Assembly: GCA_020631155.1 (NCBI GenBank)
Contig: JAHDHV010000006.1
Span: forward strand, 1 to 51,129
Direction of reading: 5' to 3'
From: Bacteroidota bacterium
GTDB lineage: Bacteria > Bacteroidota > Bacteroidia > Chitinophagales > UBA2359
DNA: 51,129 nt
Position numbers and translations under genes: made by a program. The notes under the pieces were generated by a model. The model saw only the letters and a program-made list of their open reading frames with translations. It had not been told where the DNA came from and ran no database searches. Shown piece after piece: positions 44,296 to 51,129 of the stretch. The stretch's first letter is position 1. Each line of letters begins with the position of its first letter.

Positions 44296-44497
44296 TATAC
44301 CAAAAACAGTTTAGAATCGTAATTTTTTATAGGCAAAGCCTATAAGGGTTGGTTCGGCTCAAGGTGGAACCTCGCCCCTGTAATCTAGCAGGTGTGAGGC
44401 TTTGCCTCGCTCCGAACCAAATTTGTAGCCTCTGGCTACACTGATAAAAACAAATAAAAAATTTAACAACTTTTGCTTTTATCCTGTTTTTGGTATA
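44296..44497. mobile_element. 202-bp MITE-like element with 14-bp perfect inverted ends
   Basis: TATACCAAAAACAG at 44296-44309 and its exact reverse complement CTGTTTTTGGTATA at 44484-44497. The inside holds nested stems: ATAGGCAAAGCCTAT, a TTGGTTCGG ... CCGAACCAA pair, GAGGCTTTGCCTC and GTAGCCTCTGGCTAC. GC-richer than its surroundings. No TA-type duplication could be confirmed. A structured RNA is an alternative. Confidence 0.75.
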
Positions 44498-44581
44498 TCT
44501 CCTCTTTGTCCTGATTTTTTGAATCACTCCATCCCTTACTCCCCTAAACCAAATATCTAAGGCCTCTGTTATTTTAATAGG

Positions 44582-44589
44582 TATCTTTG
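44582..44589 (+). promoter_or_regulatory. -7 box before the AAA/PD-(D/E)XK gene
   Basis: TATCTTTG fits TANNTTTG, 22 bp before the ATG. No -33 box at normal spacing was seen. Confidence 0.5.
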
Positions 44590-44611
44590 CGACTAAATAC
44601 ACATAAAAAAA

Positions 44612-46153
44612 ATGAAAAAATATCCACTCGGCATACAAACATTTGAGAAAATAGTTAAAAAAAATCTGCTATATATTGATAAAACTAAAGAAATTTATCA
44701 GTTAACAGAGTATGGTGGGTACTATTTTTATGCCCGTCCCCGAAGATTTGGAAAATCATTAATGCTCTCTACCATAAAAGCACTTTTTCAAGGAAAAAAA
44801 GACCTATTCAAAGGGCTTTGGATTGAAGATAAATGGGATTGGGCTAAAAAACATCCTGTTATACATATTAGTTTTAGTAGTATGGGACATCGGGAGATAG
44901 GATTGAAAAAAGCCATTAATCAAACCCTAGATAGAATGGCGGATGAGCGCAATATAGGCTTTAAAGCTAATGACTACACAACTAAATTTATGGAACTCAT
45001 TACTGGTGTAGCGAGACAAAAAGGAAAAATTGTTTTACTAATTGATGAATATGATAAACCCATTATTGATTACTTGGGTGACGAATCAGAACAGGCTGAA
45101 ATAAATCGTAGTATTTTAAAGTCCCTTTATTCTGTGATTAAAGACTGTGATCCATATATTGAATTTATGATGATTACAGGTGTTTCTAAATTTAGCAAGG
45201 TCAGTATTTTTTCAGAACTCAATAATTTAACAGATATTACTTTTCATAAACGCTATTTAAAATTAACGGGCATTACACAAGAAGAATTAGAAGATAATTT
45301 TAGAGAAAAAATAGCTGAATTAGCAGCCGAAAACAACATCACCAAAGAAGCATTAAAAGCAGAAATCAAACAATGGTATAATGGCTATAGTTGGAATGGA
45401 AAGACATTTCTATACAATCCTTATTCTTTATTATGCTATTTTGATTATGAGGAATTTAGAAATTACTGGTTTGAAACAGGAACACCTACCTTTCTTTTGA
45501 AAATCATGAAGGAACAGAATATGATTAAAATTAATGAATTAGAGGCAGATAGCAGTATTTTTTCAACTTATGATATTAAAGAATTAGAAGTTACGCCTAT
45601 ACTTTTTCAAACAGGTTATTTGACTGCTAAAGAAAGAACAGATAATACCACCTATATTTTAGACTATCCTAACTTAGAGGTGCGCGACTCTATGATGCGC
45701 TCTTTAATTGGCAGTTTAAGGCATGATCAGAAAGCATTTAGCCGTCCGATGGTGAAAAAAATACAAGCTGCCCTTGAAAATAAACAATTAGAACACCTCA
45801 TTCGCCTAATCAAAAGCATTTTCAAAAATATACCCAATCAATTGTTTAGAAGTAAAGGAGAGTTTTACTATCACAGTTTAGTTTATTTGGTATTCTTTTA
45901 CTTGGGTGATTTTATGGATAGTGAAATGAATACTATTGATGGTCGTTTGGATGCGGTAGCAAAAACGGCTCATTACATTTACATTTTAGAATTTAAATTA
46001 GACAAAAATGCACAAATAGCTTTAGACCAAATCAAGGAAAAAGGCTATGCAGAAAAATACTATGGCGATGACCGAGAAAAAATCCTAATTGGCATTAATT
46101 TCAACAGCGAACTCAAAACAGTTGATGATTGGAAATACGAGATTTTGGAATGA
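44612..46153 (+). CDS. AAA-ATPase-like protein with C-terminal PD-(D/E)XK nuclease domain (DUF1703-type)
   Basis: A 513-residue protein of a family widely expanded in Bacteroidota. The N-terminal part has YPLGIQTFEKIVKKNLLYIDKTKEIY, the P-loop-like ARPRRFGKSLMLSTIKALF (K48-S49) and IVLLIDEYDKPI (Walker B) near 150. The C-terminal nuclease core is GRLDAVAKTAHYIYILEFKL (D, then ExK) followed by KGYAEKYYGDD, matching the PDDEXK_9 pattern. Function unsettled; copies are often multi-genic and mobile-like. It is preceded by a 202-bp inverted-repeat element 115 bp upstream and followed by family B copy 13. Confidence 0.92.
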   Translation: MKKYPLGIQTFEKIVKKNLLYIDKTKEIYQLTEYGGYYFYARPRRFGKSLMLSTIKALFQGKKDLFKGLWIEDKWDWAKKHPVIHISFSSMGHREIGLKKAINQTLDRMADERNIGFKANDYTTKFMELITGVARQKGKIVLLIDEYDKPIIDYLGDESEQAEINRSILKSLYSVIKDCDPYIEFMMITGVSKFSKVSIFSELNNLTDITFHKRYLKLTGITQEELEDNFREKIAELAAENNITKEALKAEIKQWYNGYSWNGKTFLYNPYSLLCYFDYEEFRNYWFETGTPTFLLKIMKEQNMIKINELEADSSIFSTYDIKELEVTPILFQTGYLTAKERTDNTTYILDYPNLEVRDSMMRSLIGSLRHDQKAFSRPMVKKIQAALENKQLEHLIRLIKSIFKNIPNQLFRSKGEFYYHSLVYLVFFYLGDFMDSEMNTIDGRLDAVAKTAHYIYILEFKLDKNAQIALDQIKEKGYAEKYYGDDREKILIGINFNSELKTVDDWKYEILE

Positions 46154-46226
46154 AATGGTCAAATAATAATTTTACAGCCAATGTATAGATATTTGTGAAA
46201 TGTAAAGTGTTTTTTAAAAAATCTGT

Positions 46227-46545
46227 GGTATATTTCAAATGTCATGCTTTTCAACCAAACAGTTTTTGCTTATTTTGACAGTTCGTGGATTCGTGATTAG
46301 TAGATTAGTGATTCGTTTTCGAGGTTTTTAGTTTCTTTTTGAATGAGTTCTGTAACGACGGCTTTAGCCGTTATTGTTTTTGTGAAAAATTAACGATCAA
46401 GGATTTATACATGCAAAAAGGTTTGAAAATTAATTTCCAATTTCTGATCTCTAATCGCTAATTTCTAAAAGCTAAATATCCAAAAGTCTAAATAGCTAAA
46501 TAGCAATCTTAGAATTAAAGTGTTAGGAAGAAAATGAAACATACC
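46227..46545 (+). repeat. Family B element, copy 13 (complete, 319 bp)
   Basis: GGTATATTTCAAATGTCATG at the left and GAAAATGAAACATACC at the right, with CAACCAAACAGTTTTTGC, TTTTGACAGTTCGTGGATTCG, ATTAGTAGATTAGTGATTCG, GTAACGACGGCTTTAGCCGTT (hairpin) and AAAGTGTTAGGAAG inside. The cleanest full-length copy with all blocks in order; its right end overlaps an ATG in frame with the next gene. Confidence 0.9.
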
Positions 46546-46581
46546 AAATCTGTTAAGGCTTTTCAAAATAAAAGAAAGAAA

Positions 46582-47613
46582 ATGCTCAAACCTCAAAAAC
46601 TACAAAAAGGCGATAAAGTGGCAACTATTTCTCTATCTTGGGGGGCGGCGGGTGAAATGCCTCATCGCTATAAAGCTGGCAAAAAGCAGTTGCAGGAGAC
46701 CTTTGGACTTGAGGTTGTGGAAACAACAAATGCCTTAAAATCAGCAGATTGGATATATCGGAATCCGCAAGCTAGAGCCAATGATTTGATGGAAGCTTTG
46801 ACGGACAACAGCATCAAAGCGATTATTACCAATGTAGGCGGCGAGGACAGCCTTCGTACTTTGCCTTTTGTGGATATTGACCTTATTCGGCAAAATCCTA
46901 AAATTTTCATCGGTTTTTCGGATAGTACCATTACTCATTTTTGCTTTTACAAAGCTGGTGTTACGTCTTTCTACGGCCCGTCTATCTTTATTGGCTTTGC
47001 CGAAAATACGGGCATGTTTCCCTACCAAATTGCGGACATTCAGCGCAGTTTATTTTCCTCAAAAGCGGTTGGTAAAATTTCTCCTAATACTAACGGTTGG
47101 ACTTCGGAGCGTTTGGAGTGGGCAGAGCCTAGCAATCAACTTATCGCTCGAAAATTAGAACCGTCTACGGGCTGGCGTTTTCTGCAAGGCACAGGTTCGG
47201 CAACGGGCGAACTGCTTGGTGGGTGTATCGAAGTGCTTGAATTTCTGAGGGATACGCCTGTTTGGGTAAGTCCCGATGAGTGGAAAGGTAAGCTGATGTT
47301 TATAGAAACTTCCGAAGTAAAAATACAGCCTCGACAATTGTTGTGGATTCTTAGAAATTATGCTGCTGCTGGTATTTTGCACAATATCAATGCTTTGCTT
47401 TTTAGTCGTCCTTTTGATAATGTTTATTGGAAAGAATACGATGATATTTTGTTAAAAGTTATTCGAGAAGAAGAAGGTTTGCACAAATTACCCATTGTTA
47501 CGGGTATGGATTTTGGTCATACTTGCCCTGTTTTTACACTTCCCTACGGCATCAAAGCAAAAATAGATAGTGATAAACAGGAGTTTTCGATTATTGAAAA
47601 TGCGGTGAGTTAA
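46582..47613 (+). CDS. S66 peptidase (LD-carboxypeptidase/MccF-like)
   Basis: Serine peptidase of the S66 family, which contains LD-carboxypeptidases of peptidoglycan recycling and MccF immunity peptidases. From the ATG at 46582 it has 343 residues, beginning LKPQKLQKGDKVATISLSWG, as in the family. S113 in GFSDST is the nucleophile, with E in MFIETSEVK and H in MDFGHTCPVFTLPYG forming the triad. The longer frame from 46534 adds 16 residues that start inside a family B end (MKHT) and look unrelated. The tail GDKVAT...SLSWGAAG and SPDEWKGKLMFIETSE favour the MccF-like subgroup; substrate unknown. Confidence 0.9.
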   Translation: MLKPQKLQKGDKVATISLSWGAAGEMPHRYKAGKKQLQETFGLEVVETTNALKSADWIYRNPQARANDLMEALTDNSIKAIITNVGGEDSLRTLPFVDIDLIRQNPKIFIGFSDSTITHFCFYKAGVTSFYGPSIFIGFAENTGMFPYQIADIQRSLFSSKAVGKISPNTNGWTSERLEWAEPSNQLIARKLEPSTGWRFLQGTGSATGELLGGCIEVLEFLRDTPVWVSPDEWKGKLMFIETSEVKIQPRQLLWILRNYAAAGILHNINALLFSRPFDNVYWKEYDDILLKVIREEEGLHKLPIVTGMDFGHTCPVFTLPYGIKAKIDSDKQEFSIIENAVS

Positions 47614-47668
47614 TTACGAATTAGAGAATCAATTACGAATTAGAAATTACGAATTACGAATTAGAATT
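47614..47668. repeat. Heptamer TTACGAA run after the peptidase
   Basis: Short run of TTACGAA/TTAGAAA-like units following the TAA stop. Same wording as the large array at 26373. Confidence 0.6.
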
Positions 47669-47814
47669 GTGTTTAGGTGGGTTTGTTGATGTTATTAAAG
47701 TAGTGCTGATTTTTAATTGGCAAATGTACTTGTACTGGTATTATATTTACTTATTCATCCTTTGAGTATTGATTCAAAAAAACCAACAGCTAAAGCAGTC
47801 GCTACGAAAATAAA

Positions 47815-47850
47815 AAATCCCCACAGCCTAACGAAAGACTGTAGGGATTT
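47815..47850 (-). terminator. Intrinsic terminator of the DUF11 gene
   Basis: Minus-strand stem AAATCCCTACAG / CTGTGGGGATTT with a 12-nt loop, followed by T-residues. It lies 49 bp past the stop of the gene ending at 47899. Confidence 0.85.
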
Positions 47851-47898
47851 GAAAATTGGTTAATCAAATTCTTATAAGCACTATGGGCTTACAGGAAA

Positions 47899-50800
47899 TT
47901 ATTGTTTGACAACTTTGTAGGTTCTATGTTCATTACCGTGTTGTACGACTAGGATATAGATGCCTGCGCTAAAGTTGTGCATGGAGATGGTTTGTCTGTT
48001 TAAACCATCTGTTGTTGTTGCTTGCTGTCTAAGAAGTAGCTTGCCTGCTGCATTGAACATGGTAAAGCTTACTTGCTTGTCTGCATCGGCAATGAAATCA
48101 ACGTGTACATCATGTTTCACAGGTATTGGCGTAACGGTTTGTACCGTAAAGCCGCTTTCTGTTTCTCCTCTAGTTAAGGTAATGATGCCTGCTTGTGTTG
48201 TTGTGCCGTCAAAATCGGTTTGTGTTAAGCGGTAGTAGCTCATGCCTGTGCTTACGTTCTTATCTAAGAAGTCGTAAACTTGGGTTGTGCTAACTGTTCC
48301 TGCGCCTTTCACCTGTGCAATGGCTTCAAAATTGATGCCATCCGTAGAGCGTTCTAGCGTGAAGTAGTCATTGTTGATTTCGGCTGCTGTAATCCATTTT
48401 AATAGGTTGCCTTCTGTTTTCACCTCACCATTAAAGTCAATTAAGGTGATTGGTAAAGTGCTACAAGTAGCAGGCTGCCCTGTGATATGGGTTGTACATC
48501 CGTTTTGGTCTACAATGGTCATGTTGTAAATGGTGTTGTTTGGCATAGGACCAATTTCAAATGGACCGAAACCAACTAAGTCACTATCTCCTTCCTCACC
48601 ATCGCCACTGCCTTTTGCTGTATGGTTAATCACGGTATAAGGTCCTTCGCCACCTTCAACTAATATCTGTACGCCAAATGTGCCCTTACTATGGTTACAC
48701 AATATATTAGTGTATACTTCTAAGCCGCAAGGCTCGAAGCCAAAGCTAGGTGGTGTAAAGCCTGATGTTGGCGAAATGTTGACGGTAACAATACCTGGTG
48801 TACTTGGTGAAGTGCCGTCAGGGTTTTGCTCAATGGTGATGGTGTATTCTCCATCAGGAACATTATTGAACGTATAGTTTCCATCTTCATCTGTTACGGT
48901 TGTGGCTATAATGTTTCCATCTTCATCTGTCAAAACAACGGTGATGAATGGAATACCTACCTCGGTACTATCTTGAACACCGTCACCGTCATCATCCATC
49001 CAAATGGTACCGATGATGTCTGTTGTGGTTTCTTCAATGTTGATAACCGCCATATCGTGATCATCTTCATCACCATTCATGCCATCTATCGCATCATCTT
49101 CCACATTGCCGTCATTATCTGTATTGTTATCTGCATCCGAATCAATATCCGTTACAATGCTTCCGTTGACATCTTCTGCGCCTGTAATCTCTGCTGTATT
49201 GGCAATTGCTCCTGCTGGCACATCTTCATCAAGGATAAAGGTAATGTCTATAGAGTAGCTTTCGCCTGCTGCTATTGGACCTGGTATGGTTGTGGTTACA
49301 TTGCCATTTAATAACATCCATTCTTTATCGTCTAAGGTCAATCCTGCTGGAACATAGTCTACAATGTTTACATTATAGGCATCAATTGTTCCTTGATTGT
49401 AGATGGTAATGGTGTAAACGACCGTACTACCCGGTATTACTGTTGTACTTTGATTGGCTGCCAATGATTTTACAAGGGCTAAGTCAAAGATTTCCTCTGG
49501 ATTTTCGTCAATGGTGATAATCGCAATATCGTGATCATCCTCATCGCCATTTGTTCCATCAGTTACATCATCTTCAATATCGCCATCATTTTCCATATCA
49601 TTATCAGAATCAGAATCAATATCTGGTGGTGTGCTGCCATTTACATCATAAGAATCGGTAATTTCACCTGTATTCTTAATTGTACCAGAAGTAACATTCG
49701 CATCAAGTATGAAAGTAATATCTACTGAATAACTTTCACCTGCTACTATTGGACCTGGTATTACAGTGCTTGCACTACCATTTGTTACTGTCCAATCTTC
49801 ATCTGCCAATATCAAGCCTTCTGGAATGTAATCAGTGACCTCAACATCGTAAGCGTCTATATTCCCTTGATTGTAGACGGTAAATGTGTAGGTTACCATG
49901 CTGCCCGGCGTAACTGTCAGGTTTTGATTTGCTGCTAATGATTTAACAAGAGCCAAGTCAAAAATCTCCTCTTGAACAGTCACCACTTCTGGATCGTGGT
50001 CATCTTCATCGCCATTGGTATTATCCGTAACATCATCTTCGCTGTCGCCGTCATTATCGCTATCATCATCAGGAGTAGAATCTGTATCATCTGGATGGCT
50101 ACCATCTTCATCTTCTGCGTCTGTGATTTCTGCGAAGTTGGTTAAGTCGCCTTCTGCTACGTTATCACCAATAGTTAAAGTGATGTCTACGCTAGTGCTA
50201 CCGCCTGCGGCTAAAACACCTGGTATTGTAATACTTGCATTTCCATCTGCTAGAGCTGTCCAATCAGCATCATTGAGTGTCATACCACTTGGGATATAAT
50301 CAATCACATCAATATTGTAAGCATCAACGTTACCTTGATTGTAGACTGTGATGCTAAATGTTACATCATCGCCAGGAGCTACTACGGAAGCTTGACCTGT
50401 TGCTAATTGTTTAACTAATGCTAAGTCAAATACCTCATCATCACTTACAGTCACAACCTCTGGATCGTGGTCATCTTCATCACCATTTGTTCCATCAGTA
50501 ACATCATCTTCGCTGTCGCCGTCATTATCGCTATCATCATCAGGTGTTGAATCTGTATCTTCTGGATGGTTACCATCTTCATCTTCTGCGTCTGTGATTT
50601 CTGCGAAGTTCGTTAAGTCACCTTCTGCTACGTTTTCACCTATGGTTAAGGTAATATCAACTGTTGTACTACCACCTGCTGCAAGGACACCAGGAATAGT
50701 AATACTTGCATTTCCATCTGCTAGAGCTGTCCAATCACTGTCGTTGAGTGTCATACCACTTGGGATATAATCAATCACATCAATATTGTAGGCATCAACG

Positions 50801-51129
50801 TTACCTTGATTGTAAACAGTAATCGTGTAAGTTACCTCATCACCTGGAGCTACTACTGAAGCTTGACCGCTTGCTAGTTGCTTCACTAATGCTAAGTCAA
50901 ATACCTCATCATCACTTACAGTCACAACCTCTGGATCGTGGTCATCTTCATCACCATTTGTTCCATCAGTAACATCATCTTCGCTGTCACCATCATTGTC
51001 ACTATCATCATCAGGTGTTGAATCTGTATCTTCTGGATGGTTACCATCTTCATCTTCTGCGTCTGTGATTTCTGCAAAGTTGGTTAAGTCGCCTGCTGAT
51101 GCACCTGCATTAACTGTTAAGGTAATATC
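47899..51129 (-). CDS. Large DUF11/SdrD-like secreted protein with T9SS sorting domain (5' end outside the window)
   Basis: Open through the window end; 1077 codons seen, start not in view (the GTG at 50925 is internal). It consists of at least four full DUF11-type modules of 155-158 codons (471, 471, 465 and 474 bp periods) plus part of a fifth. Each reads FDLALVKxLA ... VTYTITVYNQGNVDAYN ... YIPSGMTL, then an Asp-rich linker (DTDSTPDDDSDNDGDSEDD). Then follow an SdrD-like B domain (IGTIWMDDDGDGVQDSTEVG), an Ig-like stretch and a T9SS C-terminal domain (PVKHDVHVDF, FSAGIYILVVQHG). The Asp-rich linkers could bind calcium. Probably a surface protein; no enzyme motif. Confidence 0.93.
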   Translation of the reverse strand, partial: DITLTVNAGASAGDLTNFAEITDAEDEDGNHPEDTDSTPDDDSDNDGDSEDDVTDGTNGDEDDHDPEVVTVSDDEVFDLALVKQLASGQASVVAPGDEVTYTITVYNQGNVDAYNIDVIDYIPSGMTLNDSDWTALADGNASITIPGVLAAGGSTTVDITLTIGENVAEGDLTNFAEITDAEDEDGNHPEDTDSTPDDDSDNDGDSEDDVTDGTNGDEDDHDPEVVTVSDDEVFDLALVKQLATGQASVVAPGDDVTFSITVYNQGNVDAYNIDVIDYIPSGMTLNDADWTALADGNASITIPGVLAAGGSTSVDITLTIGDNVAEGDLTNFAEITDAEDEDGSHPDDTDSTPDDDSDNDGDSEDDVTDNTNGDEDDHDPEVVTVQEEIFDLALVKSLAANQNLTVTPGSMVTYTFTVYNQGNIDAYDVEVTDYIPEGLILADEDWTVTNGSASTVIPGPIVAGESYSVDITFILDANVTSGTIKNTGEITDSYDVNGSTPPDIDSDSDNDMENDGDIEDDVTDGTNGDEDDHDIAIITIDENPEEIFDLALVKSLAANQSTTVIPGSTVVYTITIYNQGTIDAYNVNIVDYVPAGLTLDDKEWMLLNGNVTTTIPGPIAAGESYSIDITFILDEDVPAGAIANTAEITGAEDVNGSIVTDIDSDADNNTDNDGNVEDDAIDGMNGDEDDHDMAVINIEETTTDIIGTIWMDDDGDGVQDSTEVGIPFITVVLTDEDGNIIATTVTDEDGNYTFNNVPDGEYTITIEQNPDGTSPSTPGIVTVNISPTSGFTPPSFGFEPCGLEVYTNILCNHSKGTFGVQILVEGGEGPYTVINHTAKGSGDGEEGDSDLVGFGPFEIGPMPNNTIYNMTIVDQNGCTTHITGQPATCSTLPITLIDFNGEVKTEGNLLKWITAAEINNDYFTLERSTDGINFEAIAQVKGAGTVSTTQVYDFLDKNVSTGMSYYRLTQTDFDGTTTQAGIITLTRGETESGFTVQTVTPIPVKHDVHVDFIADADKQVSFTMFNAAGKLLLRQQATTTDGLNRQTISMHNFSAGIYILVVQHGNEHRTYKVVKQ

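Noticed and set aside
49531-50299. Several + strand Ile- or Ser-rich frames opposite the DUF11 gene
   Set aside because: They are the antisense of Asp-rich coding repeats (GAT read as ATC), not genes.

Overview
The window is AT-rich bacterial DNA that reads as Bacteroidota. It carries several secreted proteins with C-terminal type IX secretion (T9SS) sorting domains, the gliding-associated protein GldC, Bacteroidota-type promoter -7 boxes (TANNTTTG), a family-typical ExbB/ExbD cluster and a chorismate synthase/TsaE/alanine dehydrogenase core set. The style (very large repeat-built secreted proteins, an alpha-2-macroglobulin, long intergenic spacers) would suit a Saprospiria-like lineage, but the genus cannot be fixed from the sequence alone.

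Layout. 0-5 kb: aroC (-), tsaE-ald operon (+), a small unknown gene, a single-domain response regulator. 5-8 kb: exbB, a small membrane protein and two exbD genes, then tRNA-Ser(GGA). 8.5-16.8 kb: GNAT acetyltransferase, DUF1573 protein, priA, miaE, a membrane-anchored unknown, a DUF4340 protein and serC. 17-22 kb: a metallo-beta-lactamase-fold hydrolase, a MORN-like lipoprotein, two small lipoproteins and an HNH-like/AP2 protein. 22-35 kb: a 14-repeat HYR-like T9SS protein, an alpha/beta hydrolase, an L,D-transpeptidase and a 1812-residue alpha-2-macroglobulin. 35-41 kb: a DNA methyltransferase, a small-molecule-type methyltransferase, a sugar-epimerase-like gene and a translationally coupled AAA ATPase + DUF4276 pair that looks like a two-gene defence module. 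41-51 kb: a choice-of-anchor-B T9SS protein with a SpoU-type RNA methyltransferase, gldC, an AAA/PD-(D/E)XK protein, an S66 peptidase and the 3' part of a large DUF11/SdrD-like T9SS adhesin that runs off the right end.

The most striking feature is not a gene. Nearly every long spacer holds copies of non-coding, MITE-like elements. Family A (8 copies, mostly 98-106 bp) has ends TAAGTNNNTAGACA...TGTCTANNNACTTA and a TA target duplication that can be shown by comparing a filled site with an empty one inside this window. Family B (about 13 copies, 235-470 bp when complete) has ends GGTATGTTTCA...TGAAACATACC and an internal hairpin. A third, single 202-bp element has perfect 14-bp inverted ends. 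The families are nested in each other, and their ends form the stop codons of two genes and ATG/TTG-KHT extensions at the start of three others. A heptamer satellite (TTACGAA)n and G/T or purine minisatellites fill further spacers.

All product names rest on motifs and family resemblance read by eye; no database search was possible. Start codons were moved inward from the longest open frame where a transposon-like end or a -7 box overlaps the first ATG.
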